Assembly: GCA_050330205.1 (NCBI GenBank)
Contig: JBHJOA010000047.1
Location: 124,001 to 188,000, forward strand
DNA length: 64,000 nt
DNA from: Pelagibius sp050330205
Lineage (GTDB): Bacteria > Pseudomonadota > Alphaproteobacteria > Kiloniellales > Kiloniellaceae
Direction: 5' to 3'
Positions 10,982-19,379 of this stretch are shown one piece after another. The position numbers and the translations under genes are program-made. The notes under the pieces were generated by a model. That model ran no database searches. It was not told where the DNA came from and saw only the letters and a list, made by a program, of their open reading frames with translations. Position 1 is the stretch's first letter. Every line of letters starts with the position of its first letter.

Positions 10982-11046
10982 CCGCTACACTCTAGCCGAG
11001 GCCGGAAGCGGGGGCCAACGCCGGCAGGAAGGACACATCTGGCAGT

Positions 11047-11736
11047 ATGAAATTCTTCATCGACACCGCCGACATCGCGGAGATCCGCGATCTTGCCGCC
11101 ACCGGCCTGGTCGACGGCATCACCACCAATCCCTCCCTGGTCGCCAAGAGCGGCCGCGACTTCTTCGACGTGCTGAAGGAGATCTGCGATGTGGTGCCCG
11201 GTCCGGTCAGCGCGGAAGTGACCGCCACCGATTTCGAGGGCATGCTGAGCGAAGGCCATACCCTGGCGAAGCTGGCCGACAACATCGTCGTCAAGGCGCC
11301 GCTCACGGTCGACGGCCTGAAAGCCTGCAAGGCGCTGAGCGACGACGGCATCAAGGTCAACGTGACGCTCTGCTTCTCGGCCGCCCAGGCGATTCTCGCC
11401 GCCAAGGCCGGCGCCGCCTACATCTCCCCCTTCGTCGGGCGACTCGACGACACCGGCGCCGACGGGCTGCAGCTGATCGGCGAGATCGTCGAGATCTATA
11501 ACGCCTACCCGGATTTCACGACAGAGGTGCTGGTCGCCTCGGTGCGCCACGTCGGCCATGTCATCGAGTCCGCCAAGATGGGGGCCGACGTCGCCACCAT
11601 CCCGCCGGCGGTGCTGCGCGCGATGTACAAGCATCCGCTGACGGACAAGGGCCTGGAAGCCTTCCTCGCCGACTGGGCGAAGACCGGGCAGAGCATCCTG
11701 AGCGCCGGCGACAAGGACTCGCGCCGCAGTGCCTGA
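11047..11736 (+). CDS. tal: Transaldolase / fructose-6-phosphate aldolase family protein
   Basis: The 229-residue protein belongs to the short TalC/FSA branch of transaldolases. It starts MKFFIDTADIAEI and carries GLVDGITTNPSL and the Schiff-base lysine at residue 83 in VVKAPLT. The KMGADVATIPP segment completes the active site. It moves a dihydroxyacetone unit between sugar phosphates, in the pentose phosphate pathway or a side reaction. Sequence alone does not decide between transaldolase and aldolase activity. The stop overlaps the next gene by 8 bases, so it heads an operon with DUF484 and xerC. Confidence 0.93.
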   Translation: MKFFIDTADIAEIRDLAATGLVDGITTNPSLVAKSGRDFFDVLKEICDVVPGPVSAEVTATDFEGMLSEGHTLAKLADNIVVKAPLTVDGLKACKALSDDGIKVNVTLCFSAAQAILAAKAGAAYISPFVGRLDDTGADGLQLIGEIVEIYNAYPDFTTEVLVASVRHVGHVIESAKMGADVATIPPAVLRAMYKHPLTDKGLEAFLADWAKTGQSILSAGDKDSRRSA

Positions 11737-12505
11737 GCGCGACATGCCCGAGAGCGGGCCGGCGAAGAAGGTCGCGGCCGCGACCGGCGCCGCCCTCAAG
11801 CCGGCCGACGCGCTGGCCGCCGCAATCTCCGCCGACCAGGTGGCGGCTTACCTGCAGCGTCACCCCGATTTCCTGACCGAGCATCCGGAACTGCTGGATG
11901 TCCTGACCCCGCCGGGGCGCGCCCGCGGCGACGGCGTGGTCGACCTGCAGCAGTTCATGGTCGAGCGCCTGCGCCGCGAGGTCGCCGAGATGACGGAGCT
12001 GCGCGACGACCTGGTCGCCACCGGGCGAAGCAACCTCGCCATCCAGAGCCGCGTCCAAGAGGCCATCCTGGCGCTGCTGCGCGCCTCCAGCTTCGAGGAG
12101 TTCGTCGAGACCATCACCACCGACCTGGCGGTGATCCTCGACCTCGACGTGGTGACCATCGGCGTCGAGCAGGCCGCCGAGGGCGCCGCCTGGAAGCCCG
12201 TCGCCGGCGTCTACTGCCTGAAGGCGGGCAGCATCGACACTTTGCTCGGAAGTAGCGGCAACCTGCTGCTGCGCGAGGACATCGCCGGCGATCCGGCAAT
12301 TTTCGACGGCGCCGCCGGCCTGGTGCGTTCCGACGCGCTGATCCGCCTCACCATCGCCAAGACCACGCCGCCGGCCCTGCTGGCGCTGGGCTCGCGTCAG
12401 CCCGGCGCCTTCCATGCCGGCCAGGGCACCGAACTGTTGTCGTTCCTGTCGCAGGTCCTGGAGGTCACCTTCCGCGCATGGCTGCACCTGCCCAAGGCGC
12501 GTTAA
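11729..12505 (+). CDS. DUF484 family protein
   Basis: The 258-residue protein has the DUF484 layout. A helical segment with AAYLQRHPDFLTEHPELLDVL lies at about residues 40-60. A coiled region follows, and then a GAF-like domain from about residue 110 to the end. DUF484 genes commonly stand just before xerC, as here, but the role is unknown. The start is probably GTG at 11729, with AAGGA 11 bases upstream and an overlap with the transaldolase stop. ATG at 11744 is the alternative. It overlaps xerC by 28 bases. Confidence 0.85.
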   Translation: MPERDMPESGPAKKVAAATGAALKPADALAAAISADQVAAYLQRHPDFLTEHPELLDVLTPPGRARGDGVVDLQQFMVERLRREVAEMTELRDDLVATGRSNLAIQSRVQEAILALLRASSFEEFVETITTDLAVILDLDVVTIGVEQAAEGAAWKPVAGVYCLKAGSIDTLLGSSGNLLLREDIAGDPAIFDGAAGLVRSDALIRLTIAKTTPPALLALGSRQPGAFHAGQGTELLSFLSQVLEVTFRAWLHLPKAR

Positions 12506-13470
12506 GGGCCGCGAGTGCCCGCGACGCGGAAACCCTGATCGCCGCCGCACCGGACCTGGCGGCGGCGGTCGCCGACTGGCAGGCCTGGCTCACGGAAGAA
12601 AAGCGCGCCTCGCCGCACACCTGCCAGGCCTACCGGCGCGACCTCGCCCATTTTCTCGCGTTCCTCACCGGTCATCTCGGACAGCATCCCGCGCTGGGAG
12701 ACCTCGCTGCCTTAAGAACTGCCGACTTCCGCGCCTGGCTGGCCGCGCGCGCCGGCGGCGGCCTGCAGCGCAGCTCCACCGCCCGCGCGCTCTCCACCCT
12801 GCGCGGCTTCTTCCGCTGGCTGAAGCGCCGCGGCCTTGCCGACAACGCAGCGCTCGCCAGCCTGCGCACCCCGAAAGTACCGAAGGCGGTGCCCAAGGCG
12901 CTGACCGCCGCCGAAGCCGAAGAGGTCGTCGACACGGTTGCCGAGTTGAGCGACGACGACTGGATCGGCAAGCGCGACTGCGCCGTCCTGCTGCTGCTCT
13001 ACGGCTGCGGATTGCGCATCGGCGAGGCGCTCGACCTGACCCGGGGCATGGCGCCGAAGCCGGGGCAGGACTCGCTGCTGGTCACCGGCAAGGGCAACAA
13101 GCAGCGCATGGTGCCGCTGCTGCCGGTGGTGGCCGTGGCGATCGCCGATTACCTGGCCGCCTGTCCCTTCGCACAGCCGCAGGACGGGCCGCTGTTCCTG
13201 GGCAAGCGTGGCGGCCCCCTGACCGCGCGGCGCGTGCAGGAACGCCTCCAGGAGCTGCGCAACCTGCTCGGCCTGCCGGAGAGTGCCACCCCCCATGCCC
13301 TCAGGCATTCCTTTGCCACGCACCTGCTGGCCGGCGGCGGTGACCTGCGCGCCATCCAGGAACTGCTTGGCCACGCCTCCCTCGCCTCCACCCAGCGCTA
13401 CACCGAGGTCGACGTGGCCGGCCTGTTGGAGGTCTACGACCGGGCCCACCCCCGCGCACGCCAGGCGTGA
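12478..13470 (+). CDS. xerC: Tyrosine recombinase XerC
   Basis: The 330-residue site-specific recombinase resolves chromosome dimers at dif together with XerD. An N-terminal SAM-like core-binding domain spans about residues 25-120. The catalytic domain shows all expected residues: Arg180 in GCGLRIGEAL, Lys205 in GKGNKQR, His273 and Arg276 in HALRHSFATHLL, His299 in LLGHASL and the nucleophile Tyr308. It sits last in the tal-DUF484-xerC group with overlapping ends. The context and length argue for the housekeeping enzyme rather than a phage integrase. Confidence 0.95.
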   Translation: MAAPAQGALRAASARDAETLIAAAPDLAAAVADWQAWLTEEKRASPHTCQAYRRDLAHFLAFLTGHLGQHPALGDLAALRTADFRAWLAARAGGGLQRSSTARALSTLRGFFRWLKRRGLADNAALASLRTPKVPKAVPKALTAAEAEEVVDTVAELSDDDWIGKRDCAVLLLLYGCGLRIGEALDLTRGMAPKPGQDSLLVTGKGNKQRMVPLLPVVAVAIADYLAACPFAQPQDGPLFLGKRGGPLTARRVQERLQELRNLLGLPESATPHALRHSFATHLLAGGGDLRAIQELLGHASLASTQRYTEVDVAGLLEVYDRAHPRARQA

Positions 13471-13561
13471 AACGCCGACGGGGACGATTCCACCGCCCGA
13501 ACCGTATAGACTGTTCAGCCGACAATCGGACTGTCCGTGACAGAGACTGGAGCGACGTCCC

Positions 13562-14008
13562 ATGATTCGCATTTTAGCAGCCGCCCTCGCCCTGATCCTG
13601 GCCGCCTCTGCGCCGGCGCTGGCCGACCAGGGCAAGGGCAAGGGAAACGCCAGGGGAGGCAATCCGAACGACGATTCCACCTCTGCCGTCGTCGAAGGCG
13701 TCACGGCGGGCGTCCTCGGCGCGGTTCTCGACGATGACGAGAAGCGTATCATCCACCGCTACTTCGGCGAGCACCGCGACTCCGTCGGCAAGGTCAAGGA
13801 ACTGCCGCCCGGCATCCGCAAGAAGCTGGCGCGCGGCGGGGCCATGCCGCCGGGCATCGCCCGCCAGGTCCTGCCGGACGGGCTGCATCGCCAACTGCCG
13901 CCGCGCAATGGCCAGCACTACGAGGTCGTCGGCACCGACGTGGTCCTGGTCGAAACCGCGACGCGCGTCATCGTCGACGTGCTGAAGGATGTGCTGCGCG
14001 GAAGCTGA
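13562..14008 (+). CDS. Secreted CigR/RcnB-like protein
   Basis: The 148-residue protein has a clear signal peptide (MIRILAAALALILAASAPALA). A glycine/lysine-rich stretch follows, then two repeats of the LPPGI(R/A)KKLARGGAMPPGI type. The C-terminal segment, HYEVVGTDVVLVETATRVIVDVL, matches the end of CigR-like and RcnB-like periplasmic proteins. Those families are linked to metal homeostasis or envelope functions in some bacteria, but the role here is unknown. A GGAG lies 9 bases before the ATG. It is probably a single-gene unit. Confidence 0.75.
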   Translation: MIRILAAALALILAASAPALADQGKGKGNARGGNPNDDSTSAVVEGVTAGVLGAVLDDDEKRIIHRYFGEHRDSVGKVKELPPGIRKKLARGGAMPPGIARQVLPDGLHRQLPPRNGQHYEVVGTDVVLVETATRVIVDVLKDVLRGS

Positions 14009-14130
14009 AGAGGTCCACCAGCCAGATTGAACCTGGCGGGCAGGCCACAGCCTGCCCGCGGACTTGTGTGCGCCGCCGGGCCGCGACACTGTGCCGGAAG
14101 CCATTGGGCACAATCGCGGAGGCGGCCCCG

Positions 14131-15318
14131 TTGACCGTGGATTTCTCGGACCCCGGATTTCTCGAAGACCACATCCGCCATACCCTGGCGTTCTACCGGC
14201 CTCATGCCCGCGACCCGCGGGGCGGCTTCTTCCATCATTTCCGCGACGACGGCAGCGTCTACGACCGGGAAACCCGGCACCTGGTGTCGAGCGCCCGCTT
14301 CGTTTTCAACTACGCCATGGCGGCCCGCCATTTCGGTGAGACCGAATACCTCGATTGGGCGGCCCATGGGCTCGACTACCTGGAGCGACGCCATCGCCAG
14401 CCGTCGGGCGGCTATGCCTGGGTGCTTGACGGCGGCGGCGTCAAGGATGCCACCAACCACTGCTACGGCCTGGCCTTCGTGATGCTGGCCGGCGCCACGG
14501 CGCTGCTGGCCGGACTGCCGCAGGGGCGGGCGACCCTCGACCATGCCTGGGATCTCATGGAAGCGCACTTCTGGGATGCCGCCCACGGCCTCTACAGGGA
14601 CGAGGCCAGCGCGGACTTCGCCGAGGTCAGCCCCTACCGCGGCCAGAACGCCAACATGCACGCCTGCGAGGCCCTGCTCTGGGCCTACGAGGCGACCGGC
14701 GAGCGCCGCTTTCTCGACCGTGCGGCCCTCATCGCCGACAAGGTGACGCGGCGCCAGGCCGACCTCGCCGGCGGCCTGGTGTGGGAGCACTACCGCGCGG
14801 ACTGGTCCGTCGACTGGGACTATAACCGCGACGACCCCGGGCACCTCTTCCGGCCCTGGGGCTTCCAGCCCGGCCACCAGACCGAGTGGGCGAAGCTGCT
14901 GCTGATCCTGGACCGCCATGCGCCGCAGCCCTGGCACCTGCCCACCGCCCGCAGGCTGTTCGACCGCGCGCTGGAGATCGCCTGGGACGAAGAGCACGGC
15001 GGCATCTGCTACGGCTTCGACGCGGAGGGGCGGATCTGCGACGGCGACAAGTATTTCTGGGTGCAGGCGGAGAGCTTCGCCGCGGCCAGGCTGCTGTATC
15101 TGGCGACCGGCGACGCCCGCTACGGCGAATGGTACCAACGCATCTGGCAGTACGCCTGGGACCACATGGTCGACCATCGCCACGGCGCCTGGTTCCGCAT
15201 CCTGACGCGCGACAACCGCAAGTACGACGACCTGAAGTCGCCGGCGGGCAAGACCGACTACCACACCATGGGCGCCTGCTACGAAATGCTGCGCGCCCTG
15301 CGCCAGCTGCCGGAATAA
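14131..15318 (+). CDS. AGE family epimerase/isomerase (N-acylglucosamine 2-epimerase-like)
   Basis: The 395-residue protein has the alpha/alpha-barrel repeats and conserved histidines of the N-acylglucosamine 2-epimerase superfamily. Examples are NHCYGLAFVMLAGA, QNANMHACEALLWAYE, FQPGHQTEWAKLLL and DYHTMGACYEMLRA. Members act on mannose, N-acylglucosamine, cellobiose or sulfoquinovose-type sugars, and the substrate is not readable here. The frame is open from a GTG at 14068. TTG at 14131 is preferred because a full GGAGG sits 8 bases before it and the protein then begins TVDFSDPGFL, as relatives do. The HAD phosphatase gene follows after 38 bases. Confidence 0.88.
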   Translation: MTVDFSDPGFLEDHIRHTLAFYRPHARDPRGGFFHHFRDDGSVYDRETRHLVSSARFVFNYAMAARHFGETEYLDWAAHGLDYLERRHRQPSGGYAWVLDGGGVKDATNHCYGLAFVMLAGATALLAGLPQGRATLDHAWDLMEAHFWDAAHGLYRDEASADFAEVSPYRGQNANMHACEALLWAYEATGERRFLDRAALIADKVTRRQADLAGGLVWEHYRADWSVDWDYNRDDPGHLFRPWGFQPGHQTEWAKLLLILDRHAPQPWHLPTARRLFDRALEIAWDEEHGGICYGFDAEGRICDGDKYFWVQAESFAAARLLYLATGDARYGEWYQRIWQYAWDHMVDHRHGAWFRILTRDNRKYDDLKSPAGKTDYHTMGACYEMLRALRQLPE

Positions 15319-15356
15319 GACCCACCCGGGCGGGCCCGCCTGCTATACTCGGCGCC

Positions 15357-16028
15357 ATGACTCCCGCACTTGTGATCTTCGATTGCGACGGCGTGCTGGT
15401 GGACAGCGAAGCCATCGCCAACCGCATCATGGCCGAGACCATCACCGCCAGCGGCATTCCCATCACCTACGAGGACTGCCGCGCCCGCTTCGTCGGCGGC
15501 ACCCTGCAGCGGGTGATGGACACCGTCGAGCAGTGGCTCGGCCGGCCGCTGCCGCCGGGCTGGAAGGAGGACTTCGAAGCCCGCCGCGACGAAGCCTTCC
15601 GCCGCGAGCTGCACCCGGTGCCGGGCGTGGCCGCCGCCATCGAGGCGATCCGCGCCGGCGGCGCGGAGGTCTGCGTCGCCTCGTCCGGCAGCCCGGAGAA
15701 GATGGAACTGACCCTGGGTCTCACCGGCCTCAGGCATCACTTCGGCGAGCGGCTGTTCTCGGCCAACATGGTCGCGCAGGGCAAGCCGGAGCCGGATATC
15801 TTCCTCCACGCCGCCGAGCGCATGGGCTGTCTGCCGGAGACCTGCGTCGTGGTGGAGGACAGCCTGCTCGGCGTCACCGCCGGCGTGGCCGCCGGCATGC
15901 GGGTGCTGGCCTATGCCGCCGAGTCCGACCCCGCGATTCTCAAGGCCGCCGGCGGCCACCCTTTCGCCGACATGACCGAACTGCCCGGCCTGCTCGGCAT
16001 CGGCGGCGCCGCCAGCCTCGCAGGCTGA
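15357..16028 (+). CDS. HAD-superfamily hydrolase, subfamily IA
   Basis: The 223-residue protein starts with the DxD motif (FDCDGVLVDSE, Asp9 and Asp11). It has a helical cap with KEDFEARRDEAF, the SSGS motif 2 at about residue 105, the lysine of GKPEPDIF and the acidic motif VVVEDSLLGV. This is the layout of phosphoglycolate phosphatase or beta-phosphoglucomutase-like enzymes. The substrate is unknown, and a sugar phosphate is plausible given the epimerase upstream. A TATACT lies 8 bases before the ATG, so a nearly leaderless transcript is possible, but no -35 box was found. Confidence 0.88.
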   Translation: MTPALVIFDCDGVLVDSEAIANRIMAETITASGIPITYEDCRARFVGGTLQRVMDTVEQWLGRPLPPGWKEDFEARRDEAFRRELHPVPGVAAAIEAIRAGGAEVCVASSGSPEKMELTLGLTGLRHHFGERLFSANMVAQGKPEPDIFLHAAERMGCLPETCVVVEDSLLGVTAGVAAGMRVLAYAAESDPAILKAAGGHPFADMTELPGLLGIGGAASLAG

Positions 16029-16180
16029 ACCGTCAGGCGCGCGTCGCCATCGCAATGCTGGATGCACCGTCCGCACCAGGTCTGGGACGCGGCGGCGCAG
16101 GGCAAGGCAGCCGCTGCCGCAGGGAACCCGTTTACAGCGCCTGGCGTTGATTGTCCGACCGCAACAACGGAGCGACCGTC

Positions 16181-16369
16181 ATGCCTGCGACATCGAAAGC
16201 ACAGCAGAAGGCCGCCGGTGCGGCGCTGGCCGCCAAGCGCGGCGAGATGAAGAAGAGCGAACTGCAAGGCGCCTCGAAGGAAATGTACGACTCGATGACC
16301 GAGCAGGAGCTCGAGGACTTCGCCGAAACCAAGCACAAGGGCCTGCCGGAGAAAAAGTCCTCCGGCTGA
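16181..16369 (+). CDS. DUF3008 family small protein
   Basis: The 62-residue basic protein matches the DUF3008 pattern: a start with SKAQQKAAGAALAAKRGE and an end with MTEQELEDFAETKHKGLPEK. The function of the family is unknown. The frame is open from 16151, but ATG at 16181 is chosen because GGAG lies 8 bases upstream and the protein then starts MPATSKAQQ, as in relatives. It ends 22 bases before the displaced lpd fragment. In the ancestral arrangement it was probably convergent with lpd directly. Confidence 0.85.
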   Translation: MPATSKAQQKAAGAALAAKRGEMKKSELQGASKEMYDSMTEQELEDFAETKHKGLPEKKSSG

Positions 16370-16391
16370 CCCCGTCTGGCACCGCGATGAC

Positions 16392-16631
16392 CTAGATGTG
16401 GATGGCGCGCCCACCGGCGGCCATTGCCGCCTCCTTCACCGACTCGCCCATCGAGGGGTGCGAATGGCAGGTGCGCACGATGTCCTCGGCGGTGCCGCCA
16501 AACTCCATCACCGTGACGCACTCGGCCACCGAAGCCGGCGCGGCGAGGATGGCCTGTACGGCGTCTTCTTCGGAGCAATCCGAATCGCCAACATTGACCC
16601 GACGACCTGAGAAAGGGAGAACTTCAATCTG
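16392..16631 (-). pseudogene. Displaced 3' end of lpd in an 80-codon open frame without a start
   Basis: Bases 16394-16528 match the last 44 codons of lpd, including the catalytic His-Pro...Glu stretch, and end in TAG where lpd has TGA. Upstream of 16528 the frame stays open to 16631 but encodes unrelated residues (VGDSDCSEEDAVQAILAAPAS precedes the lpd-like part). No ATG is present. It cannot encode a working dihydrolipoamide dehydrogenase. It is best read as the original gene end cut off by insertion of the adjacent islet, or as a partial copy. Confidence 0.8.
16394..16528 (-). repeat. 135-bp repeat of the lpd 3' end, copy A
   Basis: This copy is in the same orientation as 17871-18005 and identical except at five positions (about 96 percent). 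In the lpd frame four differences are synonymous and one changes Ala to Val. The match stops abruptly at 16528, where the islet sequence starts. Confidence 0.9.
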
Positions 16632-16760
16632 TCAGCTATGTCCCCGAACACCTGTCAACCATGGCTCCGGGACGAACACGCCGGCGGGAGATGAGGCGGG
16701 GTCGGAGAGTGGGCAGGAGAGCAGCGCCTGTCAGGCGAATACTCTACCTGTACATCATGG

Positions 16761-17030
16761 TCATCCATAGCCCAGAGGAAACCAAATTCCCCTCTTCAAT
16801 ACCGACCCCATATTTGGAACGACATGATTTGTATCAAGCGTAGCGATATCGACGTCCTGAATGATCTTCTTTGTTAGGGGACATTCTTCGCTGTGAAATA
16901 TATGCGACTTCACTAAACCAATTGCATCATATAGGTCATATGCTGTCACACCGCACCCCATCCGAACTCCCAATGGTGAGTTGTCTTCGATTGAAAGCTC
17001 GAACTCCAGCCAAAATCGTCGCAATGGCAT
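16761..17030 (-). CDS. Small protein of unknown function in the islet
   Basis: The 89-residue product was not assigned to a named family. It begins MPLRRFWLEFEL and contains GCGVTAYDLYDAIGLV, DVDIATLD and a C-terminal PNMG...RGIWFPLGY. It has no signal peptide or membrane segment and looks like a small folded alpha/beta protein. The frame is open to 17228, but ATG at 17030 is chosen because GGAG lies 7 bases upstream and the sequence before it is low-complexity. Base composition is near 50 percent GC, clearly below the neighbours, which suggests transfer. Small orphan proteins of this kind are often immunity or defence-linked, but nothing here proves that. Confidence 0.65.
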   Translation of the reverse strand: MPLRRFWLEFELSIEDNSPLGVRMGCGVTAYDLYDAIGLVKSHIFHSEECPLTKKIIQDVDIATLDTNHVVPNMGSVLKRGIWFPLGYG

Positions 17031-17353
17031 TGTGGAACTCCGGGAATAGCACTCGGGCGCTCGCCCGGCGCAAAACTGATTCCACGTCCCATGTGTGGAC
17101 TGTGAGTGCCTGGAATTACTCCAGATTTTGGGTCGTTCCCGACTGTCAGATTGACCTGCTTTCCCGCCGCCGACCGAAACTTGTGGCGACTGCAACGCCA
17201 CCCACGGACAGAAGCGCAAACCTGCCACAAGGCGATCTGAGGAACGGCGCTTGACACCTACACCCGATTACAGAAGCCGATTACCCAAGCTGTGCACCAT
17301 GATCTGATTCCTATGCGAACCCCACCAGGGGCAGGGTCAGACACGACAAGGCA
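17031..17353. other. Gene-free stretch inside the islet
   Basis: The 323 bases between the two islet genes are of similar lower GC and carry no supported gene, strong promoter or terminator. They must include the leader of the 89-residue protein if the two genes are separate units. Confidence 0.5.
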
Positions 17354-17746
17354 TCAACTCTGCCAACTTACCTTTGGCGGGGATAGCGACAGAATGTCGA
17401 CGCAAGTGTCTGGCGTGTATATGGCATAGTGTTGAATTGGATCCGACTCTCTCACGCCAAGCGTCTGATCGATGAACCAATCGAGAAATTCGGAGTGCGC
17501 CACAATGAAAAGTGTCGCCCCTACCATGCTCGGGCCGATGGTCTTTAGTAAGTCCCCTTCGTCTGCCCTTCTATAGGCTAAAAAGTTGTCGAAGTTCAGG
17601 TAAAGCCTCCGCAGTGGCGGTCCTGGCGGAGCAAGCTGCAAATGAAGCCCTTCCGAGTCCTCGCGAAGCTCTTCGATATAGAGTTTAGCTTCGAGATTCT
17701 CCACCGGCATCCATCGAGAAAATATTTGTTTGGAACGCTCTGACAT
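17354..17746 (-). CDS. Unknown 130-residue protein in the islet
   Basis: The protein was not assigned to a family. It contains LYIEELREDSEGLHLQL, a YLNFDNFLAYRRADEGD segment and a C-terminal HYAIYTPDTCVDILS. It is soluble, with no signal peptide. AAGGA precedes the ATG at a normal distance. GC content and codon choice differ from the flanking housekeeping genes. It lies 122 bases downstream of the lpd stop on the same strand and could be reached by read-through from the odh operon. It may be an immunity-type or regulatory partner protein, but this is only inference from size and context. Confidence 0.65.
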   Translation of the reverse strand: MSERSKQIFSRWMPVENLEAKLYIEELREDSEGLHLQLAPPGPPLRRLYLNFDNFLAYRRADEGDLLKTIGPSMVGATLFIVAHSEFLDWFIDQTLGVRESDPIQHYAIYTPDTCVDILSLSPPKVSWQS

Positions 17747-17868
17747 TGGAGATTTCCTTCACTCAGTACCTGAAATTCGTTCTGCCGCTACCTCCCCGTT
17801 GAATCTCATTGGTGGGTTCGCCGGTCTCAGTAGAGCCGGGCCGGCTGAATCCGGGTCCGCCGGTTCTC

Positions 17869-19278
17869 TCAGATGTGGATGGCGCGCCCGCCGGCGGCCA
17901 TTGCCGCCTCTTTCACCGACTCGCCCATCGAGGGATGCGAATGGCAGGTGCGCGCGATGTCCTCGGCGGTGCCGCCGAACTCCATCACCGTGACGCACTC
18001 GGCCAGGATGTCGCCGGCCAGAGGACCGAGGATGTGCACCCCCAGCACCTTGTCGCTGCGCGCGTCGGTCAGCACCTTCACCACGCCGTCGGTATCGCCC
18101 ACGGCGCGCGCGCGGCTGTTGGCGGTGAAGGGGAATTTGCCGACCTTGTAGTCGATGCCGGCCTCCTTCAGCTGCTCCTCGGTCTTGCCGACGCCGGCGA
18201 CCTCCGGCCAGGTGTAGACCACGCCGGGCACCAGGTTGTAGTCGATGTGGGACTTCTGCCCGGACATGCGCTCGACGGCGATGATGCCGTCCTCCTCGGC
18301 CTTGTGGGCCAGCATCGGGCCGGGCACGCAGTCGCCGATGGCGTAGATGCCCTTGACCGAGGTCTCGAAGTTCTCGTCGACCTGGATGACGCCGCGGTTG
18401 TCCGTGGCCACCCCCAGTTCCTTGAGGCCCAGCCCTTCCGTGAAGGGCCGCCGGCCGATGGCGACCAGCACCACGTCGCTCCGCAGCTCTTCGGCGTCGC
18501 CGCCCTTGGCCGGCTCGAGGGTCAGCGTCACCCCGTCCTTCCCCGCCTTGGCCCCGGTCACCTTGGTGCCGAGCCTGAACTTCAGGCCCTGCTTGCCGAG
18601 CACGCGCTGGGTCTGCTTGGCGATCTCCCCGTCCATGCCGGGCAGGATGCGGTCGAGGAACTCCACCACCGTGACCTCGGCGCCGAGGCGCGACCACACC
18701 GAGCCCATTTCCAGGCCGATGACGCCGGCGCCGATCACCACCATCTTGCCCGGCAGCTTCTCCAGCGCCAGGGCGCCGGTCGAGGTCACGACCCGCTTCT
18801 CGTCGGTCTCGACCCCCGGCAGCGGTGTCGACTCCGAGCCGGTGGCGATGAGGATGCGCTTGGCCGACAGCGTCTCCTCGCCGCCGGCCTCCAGCTTCAC
18901 CTTCACGCTGCCGACGGCCGGGATCGAACCCCAGCCCTTGAGGTAGTCGATCTTGTTCTTCTTGAAGAGAAACTCGATTCCGGTGGTGAGGTCCTTCACC
19001 ACCTTGTCCTTGCGCGCCATCATGGCCGCGAGGTCGAGGGAGAGGTCGCCGACCTTGATGCCGTGGTCGGCAAAATGCTTCGCGGCATCGGCGTACTTCT
19101 CCGACGACTGCAGCAGCGCCTTGGAGGGAATGCAGCCGACGTTGAGGCAGGTGCCGCCAAGGGCGCCGCGGCCCTCGACGCAGGCCGTCTTCAGGCCGAG
19201 CTGCGCGGCGCGGATCGCCGCCACGTAGCCGCCGGGGCCGCCGCCGATGACCACCAGGTCGTACTGCTTGTCGCTCAT
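17869..19278 (-). CDS. lpd: Dihydrolipoamide dehydrogenase (E3)
   Basis: The 469-residue flavoprotein reoxidises the lipoyl groups of the 2-oxoglutarate dehydrogenase E2. It has the N-terminal FAD motif GGGPGGYVAA, the redox disulfide Cys44/Cys49 in GGTCLNVGCIPSK, the NAD motif GAGVIGLEMGSVWSRLG and the C-terminal base pair His448/Glu453. ATG at 19278 is preferred to 19287, because GAGGG is then 11 bases away rather than 2. It ends the odhB-linked group. Its last 135 bases are duplicated at 16394-16528, and if the islet arrived by integration this 3' end may be the imported one. Confidence 0.97.
   Translation of the reverse strand: MSDKQYDLVVIGGGPGGYVAAIRAAQLGLKTACVEGRGALGGTCLNVGCIPSKALLQSSEKYADAAKHFADHGIKVGDLSLDLAAMMARKDKVVKDLTTGIEFLFKKNKIDYLKGWGSIPAVGSVKVKLEAGGEETLSAKRILIATGSESTPLPGVETDEKRVVTSTGALALEKLPGKMVVIGAGVIGLEMGSVWSRLGAEVTVVEFLDRILPGMDGEIAKQTQRVLGKQGLKFRLGTKVTGAKAGKDGVTLTLEPAKGGDAEELRSDVVLVAIGRRPFTEGLGLKELGVATDNRGVIQVDENFETSVKGIYAIGDCVPGPMLAHKAEEDGIIAVERMSGQKSHIDYNLVPGVVYTWPEVAGVGKTEEQLKEAGIDYKVGKFPFTANSRARAVGDTDGVVKVLTDARSDKVLGVHILGPLAGDILAECVTVMEFGGTAEDIARTCHSHPSMGESVKEAAMAAGGRAIHI
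17871..18005 (-). repeat. 135-bp repeat of the lpd 3' end, copy B (within intact lpd)
   Basis: This is the partner of 16394-16528 and forms the functional C-terminus of lpd. The two direct copies bracket about 1.34 kb of lower-GC sequence. Confidence 0.9.
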
Positions 19279-19379
19279 GGTCCGCATTTCCCTCGAAAAT
19301 ACTGGGAGAGGATGGGTTTGCGGTCCAACATGCCGCAGCGGCGGCGGACGGACAAGGGCGCTTGGGCAGCCGCCGGACT

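Larger units (their letters stand above)
16370..16760. other. Gap between DUF3008 and the first islet gene
   Basis: Apart from the lpd fragment, the stretch 16530-16760 holds no gene that can be supported. It has no transposase fragment long enough to name and no tRNA. It is the left edge of the lower-GC islet. Confidence 0.6.

Noticed and set aside
12478..13470. Phage-type integrase belonging to a mobile element
   Set aside because: It is in the tal-DUF484-xerC arrangement, has the length and motifs of housekeeping XerC, and has no att sites or phage genes around it.
16530..16760. Insertion sequence remnant at the left edge of the islet
   Set aside because: No inverted terminal repeats, target duplication or transposase residues could be demonstrated.
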